A DNA stretch of 64,000 nt from Flaccisagitta enflata (GCA_965153355.1 OZ231128.1:29512001-29576000), one strand, 5' to 3'. Shown: positions 23,495 through 36,070, numbered from the stretch's first letter. Numbers and translations are program-made. Notes: generated by a model from the letters alone, not told the origin.

Positions 23495-24428
23495 AGATAT
23501 ACAGAGCAACCGGATTAATACGTAGTCGGTACAGCCACAGAAACAAAGAGAGAGAAAGATGTTTAGAAAAGTAGACGGACCGAAAACCAAAAAGAGAATC
23601 TTCCATACTTTTTTAAAACTTTGACATAAGTTGATTACATCTGCCTTCAGGCTTTTGGTCTGATGGCATCTTGTGTGAATACTGTTTTGACTTGGGGGTA
23701 GCAGCAAGCTGTGATTCAGATAGATGAACGATTATTCGAACCAGAGCAAAGGAAATGAAATGAGCTAATTTCATCTCAGGCGGAGAAGTCTTCAAGGGAA
23801 AATCTGGTAAATTTTCTTTTTGCTCATTTTGATGATATTTATGCGGCAAAATGCATTCAAACATCTAATACGGTACATAACAGTCAAGTCGCCGTATGCT
23901 ATCCAGCGCTTCTTCTTAGGTGTACTGCATCTAGTTTTAGGATAAGATTGCACAATTCAAAACAAAGATCTTTGAATTCAATCACTCCCGTCAGTAGATA
24001 GCATGTGGCATATGGCTACTTTTCAGGTATGTGATAACCTTAAAATCCATATTTTTCTCAATTAACACCTGTAAACTGATCAGTGACATATGCAGACTCT
24101 ATATTCTATTGTCAATGCTAACTAAAGTCTCTTAATTCTATCAGAGAGGAAAAAAAATGAAATGTAAACTTGAACAAAAAATACGGCCTTTTCACCGAGA
24201 TGATTTGACCTATTTCTAACTATGACAAGTGTGTGCATACAATGAACTCAAGACTCAAATAACATCTATGAAAAGATAATGTTTTCACGTGGTTGCTTTT
24301 ATTGACATCGCGCGTGCGAAGATGCAAAAACGCAGAAATCCAGAAGGTCAATTCTTTTTATTGCCCGTTGCCTCTTATGGAGCAAGCAGGAAAAGGAGAA
24401 GAAGAAGTAGGGGAAGAAGAACCTGTCT
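23495..24428. other. No gene recognised
   Basis: AT-rich, no repeat or domain recognised. Open frames of 60-80 residues only. Confidence 0.4.
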
Positions 24429-24857
24429 CTCAAGGATCTCACATGGTTGGCGGTACCTGTTAACAAATAGAGTGAGAGCAGGGCAGTGGCCTTAAAGGGG
24501 CTCATATTTTGAAGAACACAGGGGTAAATTTCAAAGCGTTCTCTAAGGGATTTTTTTGGTCTCATATGGCCGATTTGGGCCATTGAAAACTGAAGAGGGC
24601 GGGTTTTAGGCCTGGAAGTTGAAGAATGGAGGGCAGATGTGAAGACTGGGGGCTGATCTAGGTTCTGGGAGGGCTAAGTTTAAGCCTGAAAGAGCTTGTT
24701 TCAAGGCTGACAGAGTAAAAGGCCTGAGAGGTCTGATGTAAGGGTTGAGAGGCCTCAATTGCCAACTAGGAAGAGAGTGGACAGAGAGATAGACGTCTGG
24801 AAACTCATCCCTTTCTTCAACAGGACATCGACCGTTTGTGGCCTTTGCCAAAAAAAG
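24429..24857 (+). mobile_element. Family B element (GTCCTG/ACACAGGGG subtype)
   Basis: GGATCTCACATGGTTGGCGG, AGCAGGGCAGTGGCCTTAAA, GAACACAGGGGTAAATTTC, a minisatellite of AGGCCTGAGAGGTCTGATGT-like units, and GACATCGACCGTTTGTGGCC plus A's. Confidence 0.7.
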
Positions 24858-24995
24858 GACATAACAAATGCCAAGAAAACCACGTAACACATCCTAAACT
24901 CGATAACTCAGTGATTGCCAATATAGGGTAAGAGCCACAGAGCGACAACAATAAAGAGGAGGTGCGCATGAAGATGTAGAAAAAGCATGAGACAG

Positions 24996-25098
<103 letters not shown>

Positions 25099-25294
25099 AA
25101 GGAAATAAGGACAGACGTAGGGAATATTAATGCTTGTTCACTCACCTCTGAGATGACACGGCAATCACTCAACTGGAAGGTCTTAACGAATTTCATCCAA
25201 AGAAACCCAACCAACTGTTGGAAAAAAAGAAATAGTGCCATTGCAGCTACTCATTGCATTGGCTTTTAATGGCTAAGAGAGGGGAAGGTAAAGC

Positions 25295-25297
<3 letters not shown>

Positions 25298-25385
<88 letters not shown>
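25298..25385. repeat. (GA)n microsatellite
   Basis: Pure GA tract. Confidence 0.97.
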
Positions 25386-25388
<3 letters not shown>

Positions 25389-25538
25389 AGCCTAAGACAA
25401 AGACAGAGACAGAGAGGCAAACATTAAAAGAGGAGAACAGACAAATGGATGTGTGAATAAGATTTGTATGAAAAGTTTGCATTAGGCGCCGATAATCAAT
25501 TCATTCCACACATACAACGGAGCGCAATATCGATTAAA

Positions 25539-25737
25539 ACAAGGCCGGTAACACGGCAACCCAAGTCGCGTGCGGGTGAACACTGAACGGGGGCAATGAT
25601 AAATAAGGTTAATCAAGCATTTGGGTAGGAACACTTATGCAAAAAAAAACGTCCATAATCGCCAAAAAAGTTAAGTATCACGGACCGACGGCCCATCCGA
25701 CAGACATAGCGGGTTATAGAGTCGCGTGCACGCGAGT
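25539..25737 (+). mobile_element. Family A element (GTCGCGTGC type)
   Basis: The head ACAAGGCCGGTAACACGGC, AAGTCGCGTGCGGGTG, a short GACC run, ACATAGCGGGTTATAGAG and GTCGCGTGCACGCGAGT. Full structure with a short microsatellite. Confidence 0.88.
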
Positions 25738-25874
25738 ACAGATACAGAAGATGGCCCGTCAACTATGAAAATGCTTCCCAGCAACCGCACCAGCATGATA
25801 AACGATACTCCTACAGAACGTTATGCGCTTCGAAAAAACAAATTCTTAGCAGAATTTTGTTTGTGTTTCTTTTT

Positions 25875-26668
25875 GGGCAGCGGCCCCGAAGGGGACGAAG
25901 TCCTGTAGAACACAGGGGGAATCTGTCCGTCCGTCCGTACGTCCGTCCGTCCGTCCCCCCCCCCCGGCCCCACCCTCAGGGCTTCGTCTCCTTTGGGGCC
26001 CGAAATCCAAACTGTATGGCCCAAATCCAAGCAAAATGGCCCAAATCCAGCCAAAATGGGCCAAATCCAGGCAAAATGGCCTAAGACCAGGTAAAATGGG
26101 CCAAATCTGCTAAAAAAACCTGAATTCTGGCCTGAGTTCTATTATCTTGGCCCCTTAAACTTAGATTCTAGCTCCCAAAACCCACATCCAAGCCTTAGAG
26201 ACCCAGATCCTGACCTTTGGGACCCAGATTCTGACCTCAAAGACCTAGGTGCTGGCCTTAAAAACCTAAATCCTAACCTCAGAGACCCAAATCCTGACCT
26301 CAGAAACTGAAATCCTTGCCTCTGAGACCAAGAAATTGGTCTCTGAGACCCAGATTCTGGCCTCAGAGACCCAGATCCTGGCCTGCTCCTTCCTCAACTT
26401 AACCTACAAACTATACAATAAAGGCAAGGGTACCATTGTCCATATACTGCATTTTGTCATTTCTCCATGGTATTCAATGAAAATTTGAATTAAAGGGCAT
26501 TCCGGACAGAAGGAAAGCAGACAGGACGGACGGACGGATGGACGGACGGACAGATTCCCCCTGTGTTCTACAGGACTTCGTCCCCTTCGGGGCCGCTGCC
26601 CTGCTCCCTCTCAACCTTAATCACTTCCTACTCAAGCAGGGCACGGGTACCGCTGACCACTTACTGCC
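25875..26668 (-). mobile_element. Family B element, well-conserved foldback
   Basis: The left arm GGGCAGCGGCCCCGAAGGGG, CGAAGTCCTGTAGAACACAG and GTCCGTCC run is an almost exact inverted copy of the right arm (about 26520-26613), nearly 60 bp plus the GTCC/GGAC run. Between lies a minisatellite of AAAATGGCCCAAATCC then CTGACCTCAGAGACCCAGAT units. The minus-strand head follows (GCAGGGCACGGGTACCGCTG). The high arm identity suggests recent origin or conversion. Confidence 0.9.
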
Positions 26669-27105
26669 TTTTGGCTGCTATTATTAATTAGGAGGTTTCT
26701 ACAAAAAGTTTCTTAAAGGATACAGTTGCAGCATTGACTAGGAAAGCTAGTCCTAATTCCTGGGTGTTGTTTGATGTAGAGCCATGGGGAATGTTGTTTG
26801 TTTTGATTTACTCAGCTTCTCCTTATGACTAAATCGAAACTCTCTATCCAAGGCACTTAAGATTCTATCTATTGATGATTCATTATTTGTTCTTTTAGTG
26901 CCCCCTCCAGAAAAGTGCTTTCCCATTTTTTTCGGACTACTCAGGTTACTTAGGTATGATTGTGGCAAATTTCGTTTTGAGCATAGAAATGTGGTTGCCT
27001 AACAACCAACCATGATAGGATTCAAAGCATCCTTGAATTAGTTCATCATTTGTTTTCGGAACATGCGAGCCCCATTGTCTGTATTCTAGCTAGACGAGAT
27101 CTACT
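26669..27105. other. No gene recognised; possible family C right end
   Basis: Just before the MITE at 27109, CTAGACGAGATCTACTG resembles a family C right end. No matching left end is evident. Confidence 0.35.
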
Positions 27106-27108
27106 GTA

Positions 27109-27301
27109 CAGTTGAACCCCGCAAAAACACATATCAAAGGAACAACAAAAAGTGGCACATTTTAGCATTTGATGTGGCGTGGTTCCCTCCTAATTGTATC
27201 TGTCTTCAACAATTGCCAACCAAAGAGTTCAAATGAAATGACATGAAGGGACTAAAGTTATCTGGTAGTTATTGGCACTTATGGATAGTGAGGTGTAACT
27301 G
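27109..27301. mobile_element. Pogo-like MITE, TA-flanked
   Basis: CAGTTGAACCCCGCAAAAAC at the left, AGTGAGGTGTAACTG at the right, TA on both sides. Confidence 0.75.
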
Positions 27302-27489
27302 TATTTGTTTGTTCTCTTTAAATCCAATCTGGCTGCTGTAACAACTGAAATGGGAATTGCTTTTTGTTTCTGTTTGAGACAATGTTATGAAGAAAGATGA
27401 TAGCCAACACACGTACAAGCGGGGAAGAATGGTGATAAATGTTTCGAATTTTTTGTGTGCACACATGATTGTCTCAATAGAGGCAGGAG

Positions 27490-27604
<115 letters not shown>

Positions 27605-28120
27605 ACCTGTTGGAGGTATGGAAAGACCCAGAGGTAGCTTTCCTGCTTCACTGACTTTTTCTTTTTTTACGCTTTCAGTCTTCCGACGGAGACACAAAAT
27701 TTGCTCGACCATAAAAAGACTTTTTTCTTTTAAGAAGAGAGAGAAGATGTTCCACTTTTATATTTTAGCTTATTATATATTGAATATTGAATCCTCTGAA
27801 GAACATTATCTCATACTTTCTTACCATACTTTAAAGGAAGATTGCTTTAGAAACTCAATAACCACCAATTCCCCGACTTTAATCAATCAATCATTCATCA
27901 TTTCATGACAAACTTTTTACAAGTCTGACCCAATTGTGAAAAACGATGGAGACAACCTCTTTCAAAGTCTTGTTTCAAACAATCACTAGATAATTTGGGC
28001 AATGTAAAAGAAACTGCGAAAACCTTGTCATTCGGCTGTTTGGTGAGGGAAACGGAAAGTGTTTGAATATCACCAATAGAAAATTACACCCTTTGATCAT
28101 CGTGAGTCTTTAACTCCCCG

Positions 28121-28291
28121 ACCATCCATCCATCCATCCATCCATCCATCCATCCATCCATCCATCCATCCATCCATCCATCCACCATCCATCCATCCAT
28201 TCATCCATGTATCCATCCATCCATCCATCCATCCATCCATCCATCCATCCATCCATCCATCCATCCATCCATCCATCCATCCATCCATCCA
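28121..28291. repeat. (CATC)n microsatellite
   Basis: About 42 TCCA units with three small breaks. Confidence 0.97.
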
Positions 28292-28591
28292 CATCATCTT
28301 TGTTTTCGACCACGCATGATTTTTGGTCGAGCTTATGATTCAAGATAGCCGGTGTTTAAAAAAGGTGAAAGAATGCAGTCATGGACGTCCAAAGGGGGTC
28401 GTCAAGCGCTTCCGTAGACGTCCAAAATCGTTGCTGTCAAAACTGCCAGTCGATGTTCCGTGGATTTCCATGAATACAATAATGACAAATCATATTGAAC
28501 TTGAATCGATGCATGCATCATAAATGCATCATTTACCAAGTTTTTTTGCCCTTGCAGATCAGGATCTTCTGCCAGTCAGCAAATTGATTCA

Positions 28592-28662
<71 letters not shown>
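28592..28662. repeat. (CT)n microsatellite
   Basis: Pure CT tract. Confidence 0.97.
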
Positions 28663-28664
<2 letters not shown>

Positions 28665-28853
28665 GTCTTCTCTCTTTTATTTTTTCACTGGGAAAAGCAC
28701 TTTCTTACGCCCTTAATCTGGTGAACCAGATTCTAGGTTGTTCCTCATCCTGTCCCGGGAAGGTCAAGAGTAAAGATGGAATGAAGAAAAAATTTATGAC
28801 GGGAATAGATTACGAGAAAGTAAAAAAAAAGAATGAGATGGGAACTTGGACAT

Positions 28854-28855
<2 letters not shown>

Positions 28856-28924
<69 letters not shown>
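28856..28924. repeat. (GA)n microsatellite
   Basis: Pure GA tract, opposite in sense to its neighbours at 28592 and 29108. Confidence 0.97.
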
Positions 28925-28927
<3 letters not shown>

Positions 28928-29105
28928 AATAGAGAAGTGAGATTGAAAGTAAGAGTGAGAGAATAAATATAGTGCAAGTAGCAAGAGACTAGAACAATCG
29001 AGGAATTCAAGAAGGCACTTAACTTGCACTTACGTAACTAAATAATCCCAAATCTTTTCTTATTTTCACTCTGTTGCCAAAAAACTCCTTACTCCCTCTC
29101 ACGAA

Positions 29106-29107
<2 letters not shown>

Positions 29108-29178
<71 letters not shown>
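29108..29178. repeat. (CT)n microsatellite
   Basis: Pure CT tract. Confidence 0.97.
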
Positions 29179-29181
<3 letters not shown>

Positions 29182-29334
29182 GCCCACTTCAACATTGAAA
29201 TCCAAAACACATTTTGTTAACGACGACCGTTGCGCCCTCTGCAGGCAGCCCGAAGCCGAAGGCTTTCCTGGGAAAAATCATGGCAGCAAAAATCATGGCC
29301 ACAAAAAATGGCGTCAGGAGGGGGGAAAATACAT

Positions 29335-29338
<4 letters not shown>

Positions 29339-29428
<90 letters not shown>

Positions 29429-29525
29429 GACAGACAGAGACAGACAGAGACAGAGACAGAGACAGAGACAGACAGAGACAGAGACAGAGACAGAGACAGA
29501 GACAGACAGACTGACAGACAGACAA
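29339..29525. repeat. (GA)n then GACA/GAGACA microsatellite
   Basis: GA tract of about 86 bp, then GACAGA and GACA units. Confidence 0.97.
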
Positions 29526-30345
29526 ATAAACTACATGTAGAACAGACAAATGATAATGTCTAAAGAAGCGGCATCACGTTTCAATTATGCAAAACGTTTT
29601 TCCCGGATTCGATTGCACAATGTTTAGGCAACCTTTCTCGTGCCGAGGTGCATAAGCCAAAGCTACGTTTTACATGGAGCATTCGCTACGTTAACCGTAC
29701 ACAGTTCTTTAAAGGTTCATATGGTGCATTTGTGCATAGCTACGTTTCAAATTATTTTAGTGTTCTTATCGAGCATTTTCGGGCCACCACTGGACGGATC
29801 TACGTAACGATGGACGAACAAAGAACCTTGGCGTGTCATTAGTCAGTACTTCCATAGTTGTGAGCACTGCTCACTGCTCACTGAGCAGTCTGAAATAAAC
29901 ATGAAACACCATCGAAAGCTTACAAGGGTCAAGGCCTTGATCCTTTCTATATTGGAGACCTCTAGCCTCCTTTTGTTAACAGTGAAGGCAATGTTGTTTC
30001 AACTTTCATTAACATTTTTCAATCATAAATTTCCCGTGATACCGGTTTTAATCGCACTCTAATTTACATTGACTTCAAAAAGTCGTTTTTATTATAATGT
30101 GAACAAAATTTTCCATTCGACATTTAAAGTAACTACCCCCTCCCTTCAAATTGACGAAAGCAACATTGCGACTGTTCCTAGACGGTCATCTCACCGAGTC
30201 GTTGAGACGGTTTGCCTTTAATGGAATTCACCTGAAAAAAAAACACAGGTCCTGATGTTGGTGCCAACCACATCTGGCAGCTGATACCTGTTTCTAATAA
30301 GTGAGGCAGGCTCAACCATCCACTCCAAAATCGAGGGGGAAAGAA
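29526..30345. other. No gene recognised
   Basis: A 64-residue open frame at 29648-29842 carries no known motif. A CACTGCTCACTGCTCACTG mini-repeat lies near 29866. Confidence 0.4.
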
Positions 30346-30507
30346 ACAAGGCCGGATACACGGCCACCAAAGTCGCGTGCGGGTGGGCAGTGGCAGTGAT
30401 GAGACATGCTAACTCAAGCATAAGACGCCCGAATATGCCAAAAACGCTAAAAAAGCTAACGGCGACCATCCGACCGACCGACCGACCAACATAGCGAGCA
30501 CGCGACT
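30346..30507 (+). mobile_element. Family A element (GTCGCGTGC type)
   Basis: The head ACAAGGCCGGATACACGGCC, AAGTCGCGTGCGGGTGGG, a GACC run and GCGAGCACGCGACT plus A's. The hairpin 5' arm and box are mostly deleted, but the 3' arm still complements the head. Confidence 0.85.
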
Positions 30508-30559
30508 AAAAAGTGAAGAGAAATGAAAGAAATAAGAAGAAGAGAGCAAAGTAAGAAGG

Positions 30560-30703
30560 AAACAAGGCCAAGTAGGCCAATAAGGTGCGATGTGTGGATC
30601 GTCAAAGGATTTGCTTACCCCACAGACCAACCAACAGACCGATCGACCGACCGACCAATTGACCAACAGACACAGCCAGTTATAGAGGTGCTTTGTCGTA
30701 CCT
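30560..30703 (+). mobile_element. Family A element (AGGTGCGA type)
   Basis: The head ACAAGGCCAAGTAGGCC carries AAGGTGCGATG. The tail has GACACAGCCAGTTATAGAGG and AGGTGCTTTGTCGTACCT. The 3' arm TCGTACCT complements AGGTACGA, one base off the head's AGGTGCGA. Confidence 0.8.
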
Positions 30704-30799
30704 AAAATAAGAATGAAAAAAGTGAATGTAGAAGAACTGAAGATGCGACCAGTGAAAAGTAATGCCAACAAATCTCTCCATAATACTAGAAAAAGTATC

Positions 30800-31096
<297 letters not shown>

Positions 31097-31099
31097 GCC

Positions 31100-31766
31100 G
31101 AGCTATCAGTCTGTTAGTCCGTCAATGATAGACTAATATAATAGACAGAGACAGAAAGACAAATAGACAATGCAAATATGAAAAATCCCAACCGGGACAA
31201 ACTCGTAAAGCTCAAGTTGGAACGAGACAATATGGCGTCAATCTTGACAGTCAGTCTGTCACTGTCATTTTTAGATTTTCCAATCTCAGAGGCAAATCTG
31301 AAATCATTGTTTTATTTGCAAAAATATAGATTTTGTAGAATTGGATATAATATGTTTTTTCTCTTTTTTCCCCATAAATGTTTTTTTTTAAATTTTGTCT
31401 GAATGAATTTGGAAAATATGTCAGAATATGATGTTCGTCTTGGGAGTAAAGGACTAAATGGAAATAGATTGAAGCGTTTCAACGATGCCATCTTCATATC
31501 ATAGCTTGCAAACTACTTTTTGTAAGTTGCAAGAAGCAGCAACCAGTTGGTCAGATGAAGGGTTTTTGCGGAAGAGGGAAGGAGGGAATGTTAGCAGGTT
31601 TCATTTTCTTTTGCATGAGGAGGACTGATTTCTGCTGCAGTCATGCAACAGCTACTACACTGATTTGAGAGCCGAAATGGCCTCAGGGCTGATTCACAAT
31701 GACTCTGAGCCCTCTTTTGGCTTAATTATTTCCTTATTTGGGCATATCAATCCATCTGTCTCTTTT
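31100..31766. other. No gene recognised
   Basis: Short GACA-like remnants near 31140, otherwise AT-rich without a domain. Confidence 0.4.
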
Positions 31767-32440
31767 GGGCAGCGGCCCCGAAGGGGACGAAGTCCTGTAG
31801 AACACAGGGGGAGTTTTGTTTGTTCGTCCGTTCGTCCGTTTGTTTGTTTGTCCCCCCCTCTTATCAGGTTCTAATCTGGCCTCTCAGGCCTCAATTCTGG
31901 CCTCTCATGCCTCAAATCTGGCCTCTCAGGCCTCAAATCCAGCCTCTCAAGCCTCAAATCTGGCCTCTCAGGTTTCAAATCCAACCCCTCAGGCCTCAAA
32001 CCTGGCCTCTCAAGCCTCAAATTAGGCCTCTCATGCCTCAAATCCAAATTCTCAGGCCTCAAACCAGGCCTCTCAGGCCTAAAATTAGGCCTCTCAGGCC
32101 TCAAATCATCCATCTAAGCCTCAATCTATAGCTCTCAGGCTTCAAATCAATCCTCTGACCTTTCAAGCCTTAATCTAGCTCTCTCAGACCTCAAGTCAGC
32201 CGTCTCAAACTTCCAATTGCATTCTCAGGCCTTACATCGGCCTTCTTAGACCTCCGGTTAGACTCTTGAAGGACTTCAGTCAGCCCTCTATAACATCTCA
32301 TCCACTTCTTCAGGCAGGACAAACGAAAGTCCCCCTGTGTTCTACAGGACTTCGTCCCCTTTGGGGCCGCTGCCCTACTTCCCCTCACTCCATCTCACAA
32401 TCACTCAAAGCAGGGTAACGGGTATCGCTGACCAGTGACC
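31767..32440 (-). mobile_element. Family B element
   Basis: GGGCAGCGGCCCCGAAGGGG and CCTGTAGAACACAGGGGGA, a GTCC/GTTT run, a minisatellite of CAGGCCTCAAATCTGGCCTC units (about 20 copies), then the inverted arm TCCCCCTGTGTTCTACAGG and GGGGCCGCTGCCC, and the minus-strand head (AGCAGGGTAACGGGTATCGC). The minisatellite does not flip sense here. Confidence 0.9.
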
Positions 32441-32571
32441 ACATATTGCCCTTGGGCGACCTGTTCTCCTTAATCATTATTGTCCTTTCCTCGCTTTCCC
32501 TCACCTATCTCTCTAACCTTTAAATTCTATCTCTTCTCCCTTATTTCCCTCTTTACCCTCTACAATATTAG

Positions 32572-32703
<132 letters not shown>

Positions 32704-32724
32704 CAGTTGCCACTCCGCAAAGTA

Positions 32725-33632
32725 CAGTTAAGCTTCACTAGAAGGCATCTCAAGGGACTGGTTCATTTCATGCCTTCTAGGCGGGGTGCCTTATAGCCAA
32801 TCATGCACATTTCTGCACCATACTGAATACATTCAAATATGCTTTGATCATTCTATCTTTTGGTTTGATACACAATCAAATAGGCACAGATGGATGCTAG
32901 GAAGTGGCAACAAAAAGAATTTGGATCTTCCTTTTCTTTTTAGATGCGTCATTGCATCTCTATAAGAGGGTCTGTATGTCGGTCTATCAGTCCGTCCATC
33001 CGTCGGTCTGTTATGCCTCTTCTGATATCATGCAAATGACGCATCGAGTTGCCCACATGGGCTTGTTACAAAAAGTAATCAGTTGCTGTTATCATCATTC
33101 ATTAATTTGTTCGCCACCTGAATTACCATGAATGAGACTAGAAAAGTGACTGCAGTGCTTAGTAACACAAACTTCATCGGCTATGCGACTTTTCATTCTT
33201 CTTCTTCATCATCATCTCCTTTCTCTCCCTTTCATTTCACTTTGTCTGTTTCTCTCACTTCCTCTTCATCATAATCATCAGCGCTCCTCTTCATCATTGG
33301 TATACCTCTTCATCGTCATCGGTATCCTTCTTCATCATCGTCATCGCTCTCATCGATAATTTTTTTCCGTCTTTGCCCTTCTCTTCCACCCATAGCTTAT
33401 CCACCTCCTAATCCTTAACTCACTTAGTTTGTCAGATGCCTTCAAAGCGAGCAAAATATTCACCAAAAACCCCATTTTTGATGCGCTATAGTGAAATTTG
33501 CCTAATAGGCGGGTGCCTTATATGCGGGGCTTATCAACAAAGGAATAAAGAGAAAAAAGTTGGGACTTTTCAAATCATGCCTTGATACGAGGGATGCCTT
33601 ATTAGCGGGTGCGCTCTAGTGAAGCTCGACTG
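32725..33632. mobile_element. TA-flanked element D (pogo-like ends)
   Basis: The left end CAGTTAAGCTTCACTAGAAG and right end CGCTCTAGTGAAGCTCGACTG are inverted repeats with TA outside both. The sub-ends also pair (GCGGGGTGCCTTATAGCC near 32780 with related text near 33500-33610). No transposase. It contains a nested family A copy. A left-end relative is at 51463. Confidence 0.8.
32942..33066 (-). mobile_element. Family A element (AGATGCGTCA type)
   Basis: Reverse copy. In element orientation the head carries GATGCGTCAT and the hairpin is AGATGCAATGACGCATCT. Its 3' arm TGACGCATCT is the reverse complement of AGATGCGTCA, matching the head over nine bases. The box reads CCTCTTATAGAG. Confidence 0.85.
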
Positions 33633-33639
33633 TAGAAGA

Positions 33640-34373
33640 TTCCCGTACGCTATGCGTACGGTAGGGGGCGTTCGGCCTACCGAAATACTCGGCAGTTATG
33701 CAGATCCACCACGCAAGCCTCCCCCGTTCGGATCCCTTTTGAACCCTCACCCAACCTGCCACCCTACCACCCTGCCCCACTAGCTAGCAAGTTACTGGAA
33801 TTCACCAGGAAAACCCCTCCTTGAAATATATGGTGTTGTTTCTACGCATTTTTGCACAGGTATATCCTCATTACTAAGCTCATTTCGCTCATGGTCGACT
33901 ATACTTTCTTCCATACCCTTTTGATTCTAAGCCTCAAACTTACTTGGAAGCTGCGTTACATCAGTTTGACACGTTGTTGACATAATTCTTACTTTCTGTC
34001 TGTGGATCCTCGAAAGCAGCTTCCTGTTTCCAGCCTGTGATCCGTACGATCAGCTAAATTCTGCTCTAGGAATGTCATTAGTCCGATGAGTCCAGGCCTT
34101 TTCCTGGTCATTTCTTTGACCGGGCCAACCGGGACCGCTTCTCAAAACTTTTGCGGGTGTGTATGTGAGTGCGGGTGTCAGTTCGTGTCAGTGCATGTCA
34201 GTGCGTGTGAAAGGAGAAAAAAGAAGAAAAAAAAATACACAATTACAGACGAAACAAAACAAAACAATTATGACCCGCTTGAAATGATTCCATCGTTTAG
34301 CTCCCTTGTGCGTCTGTCGGAACGAACGTTATTGACTCTCATCACAATATTTTTATCTCTTTCGTATACAAAT

Positions 34374-34376
<3 letters not shown>
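33640..34376. other. No gene recognised; short perfect hairpin
   Basis: CCGTACGCTATGCGTACGG at about 33649-33667 is a perfect 8-bp stem. The remainder is unassigned, with a GTGTCAGTGCGTGT run near 34190. Confidence 0.4.

Positions 34377-34467
<91 letters not shown>
34377..34467. repeat. (GA)n microsatellite inside an open frame
   Basis: About 45 GA units. In the frame of the downstream reverse transcriptase it reads Arg-Glu without a stop. Confidence 0.97.
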
Positions 34468-34470
<3 letters not shown>

Positions 34471-34564
34471 TGACACTGTAAACAGCTTAACAGTTATACA
34501 TCCGAAAACACAACTCCGTGGATGGAAAGTTAGTGGTTCGTTTAGTCGGTCCGTTGATCACTGG

Positions 34565-36070
34565 ATGTCTGACTCGACCGTCTGTATATTCAGTCTGTTG
34601 GACCTTCAGTATTACAGCTTCTTGAAAAACAAGGCAAACAGCAAAGAAAATGTCGATAAACTCAATCAACGTTTTGCTGATTCCTACGCGAAATATGTCG
34701 CCGACCACAAGAAGAATTGTGATTGCAAATCGATCTACGTGACATTGTTTGAGGTCATAGATGCTCTAAACAGCATGAAAAGCGGTAAAAGCGCAGACAG
34801 TGATGGAATCTCAGCGGAACATATTCTCAATGCTCCACTCAATCTCCTCAAACGCATTACCTCTCTTTTCAATGCCATGCTGAAACATTCCTTTGTCCCT
34901 CGACAATTCCGACTCGGTTTCATGGTGCCAATAATAAAGGACCAACAAGGGAATTTGTCTGACGTGGGCAACTATCGTGGCATTACTATATCGCCAATAG
35001 TTTCAAAACTCTTTGAACATGTCTTGAAACGCATTTTCTGTGACCATCTTGAAACTTCCACCAATCAGTTTGGTTTCAAGAAAAACAGTTCGACTGTCAA
35101 TGCATTACATTGTCTGAAGGAGACAGTCAACTATTATGTCAAAAATGATAGCAGAGTGTTCTGTTGCTATCTCGACGCGTCAAAAGCATTTGATAGACTC
35201 GTACATTCAGGTCTATTCCTTAAGCTCATAATGAGAAAAGTTCCAATCATCTTTCTGGACATCATTATGTCATGGTACGATGGGCTCTTCTGCCAAGTCA
35301 AATGGGGTGATCAGTTCAGCGAGTGGTTTGCTGTCACCGCCGGTGTTCGTCAAGGTGGTGTGTTATCACCCGACTTTTACTGTATCTATGTCGATGATCT
35401 AATTGAGGCACTAAAGAAACTGAACAAAGGTTGCTATTACTATAACCATTTCGCGGCAGCCTTTTTCTACGCCGACGACATGGCGGTCATCGCGCCATCT
35501 CTCAAAGGTCTCGTCACACTTCTAAGGACATGTGGATCTTATTGCGCAGAATGGGACATTTGTCTGAACGCCAAAAAGTCCAGATGTATGTATTTCGGAA
35601 GAAAAATCGACATCCAGCACGAAATCATTCTCAATGGCAACATTGTGGAATGGACGAATGACTGGCCTTACCTGGGAGTGAAACTCAACAGCGCTAAAAT
35701 GTTCAATTGTTCTGTGGACGAGAAAGTGCGTAAGTTTTATCGCAGCGTGAACGCGATCCTCAGAATTGATGGACGCTCCAACGATATGGTGATGCTCTCA
35801 CTTCTTGAAACTCACTGTGTGCCAATTCTCACTTATGGCATCGAGGTAATCCACGTTCAAAATGCGGATGAACGCCGTCAGATGCGAGTTGCCTACAATT
35901 CGATTTTTCGCAAGCTTTTTGGCTACCGCTGGCATCAGAGTGTGACACAGCTTCAAGCTTTTTTGGGCAGACCCACTTGGGAAGAACTTGTTGAATCCCG
36001 AAAATTTGGTTTCTATAAACGAATTTTGAATGGCCAGCAGCATTCTCTGGCCCGCGCTCTCATGTTCTGA
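34565..36070 (+). CDS. Non-LTR retrotransposon reverse transcriptase
   Basis: A 501-residue reverse transcriptase. It would copy element RNA into DNA at a nicked target site. Visible motifs in order: GKSADSDGISAEHI (about 74-87), GNYRGITISPIVSKLFEHVL (136-154), FGFKKNSSTVNAL (169-181), CYLDASKAFDRLVH (201-214) with the first catalytic Asp at 204, AGVRQGGVLSPDFY (259-272), FYADDMAVIAP (301-311) with catalytic Asp304/305, YLGVKLN (369-375), and a thumb/C-terminal region ending ESRKFGFYKRILNGQQHS. The motifs fit the CR1/jockey-like LINE grade. The usual upstream endonuclease domain is absent, so the copy looks 5' truncated. The first ATG is at 34565, but the frame is open back to a TAG at 34298 through the GA repeat. 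All catalytic residues are intact and no internal stop is present, suggesting a recent copy. The 3' flank to 36310 lacks a clear tail. Confidence 0.92.
   Translation: MSDSTVCIFSLLDLQYYSFLKNKANSKENVDKLNQRFADSYAKYVADHKKNCDCKSIYVTLFEVIDALNSMKSGKSADSDGISAEHILNAPLNLLKRITSLFNAMLKHSFVPRQFRLGFMVPIIKDQQGNLSDVGNYRGITISPIVSKLFEHVLKRIFCDHLETSTNQFGFKKNSSTVNALHCLKETVNYYVKNDSRVFCCYLDASKAFDRLVHSGLFLKLIMRKVPIIFLDIIMSWYDGLFCQVKWGDQFSEWFAVTAGVRQGGVLSPDFYCIYVDDLIEALKKLNKGCYYYNHFAAAFFYADDMAVIAPSLKGLVTLLRTCGSYCAEWDICLNAKKSRCMYFGRKIDIQHEIILNGNIVEWTNDWPYLGVKLNSAKMFNCSVDEKVRKFYRSVNAILRIDGRSNDMVMLSLLETHCVPILTYGIEVIHVQNADERRQMRVAYNSIFRKLFGYRWHQSVTQLQAFLGRPTWEELVESRKFGFYKRILNGQQHSLARALMF

Noticed and set aside
31820-32131. 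PLRPQ/ASQASN repeat protein
   Set aside because: Same cause: family B minisatellite units of about 18-21 bp stay open in several frames.
33649-33667. Perfect hairpin as a terminator or family A tail
   Set aside because: No GTCN run, box or head nearby; rho-independent termination is not relevant in a eukaryotic nuclear context.
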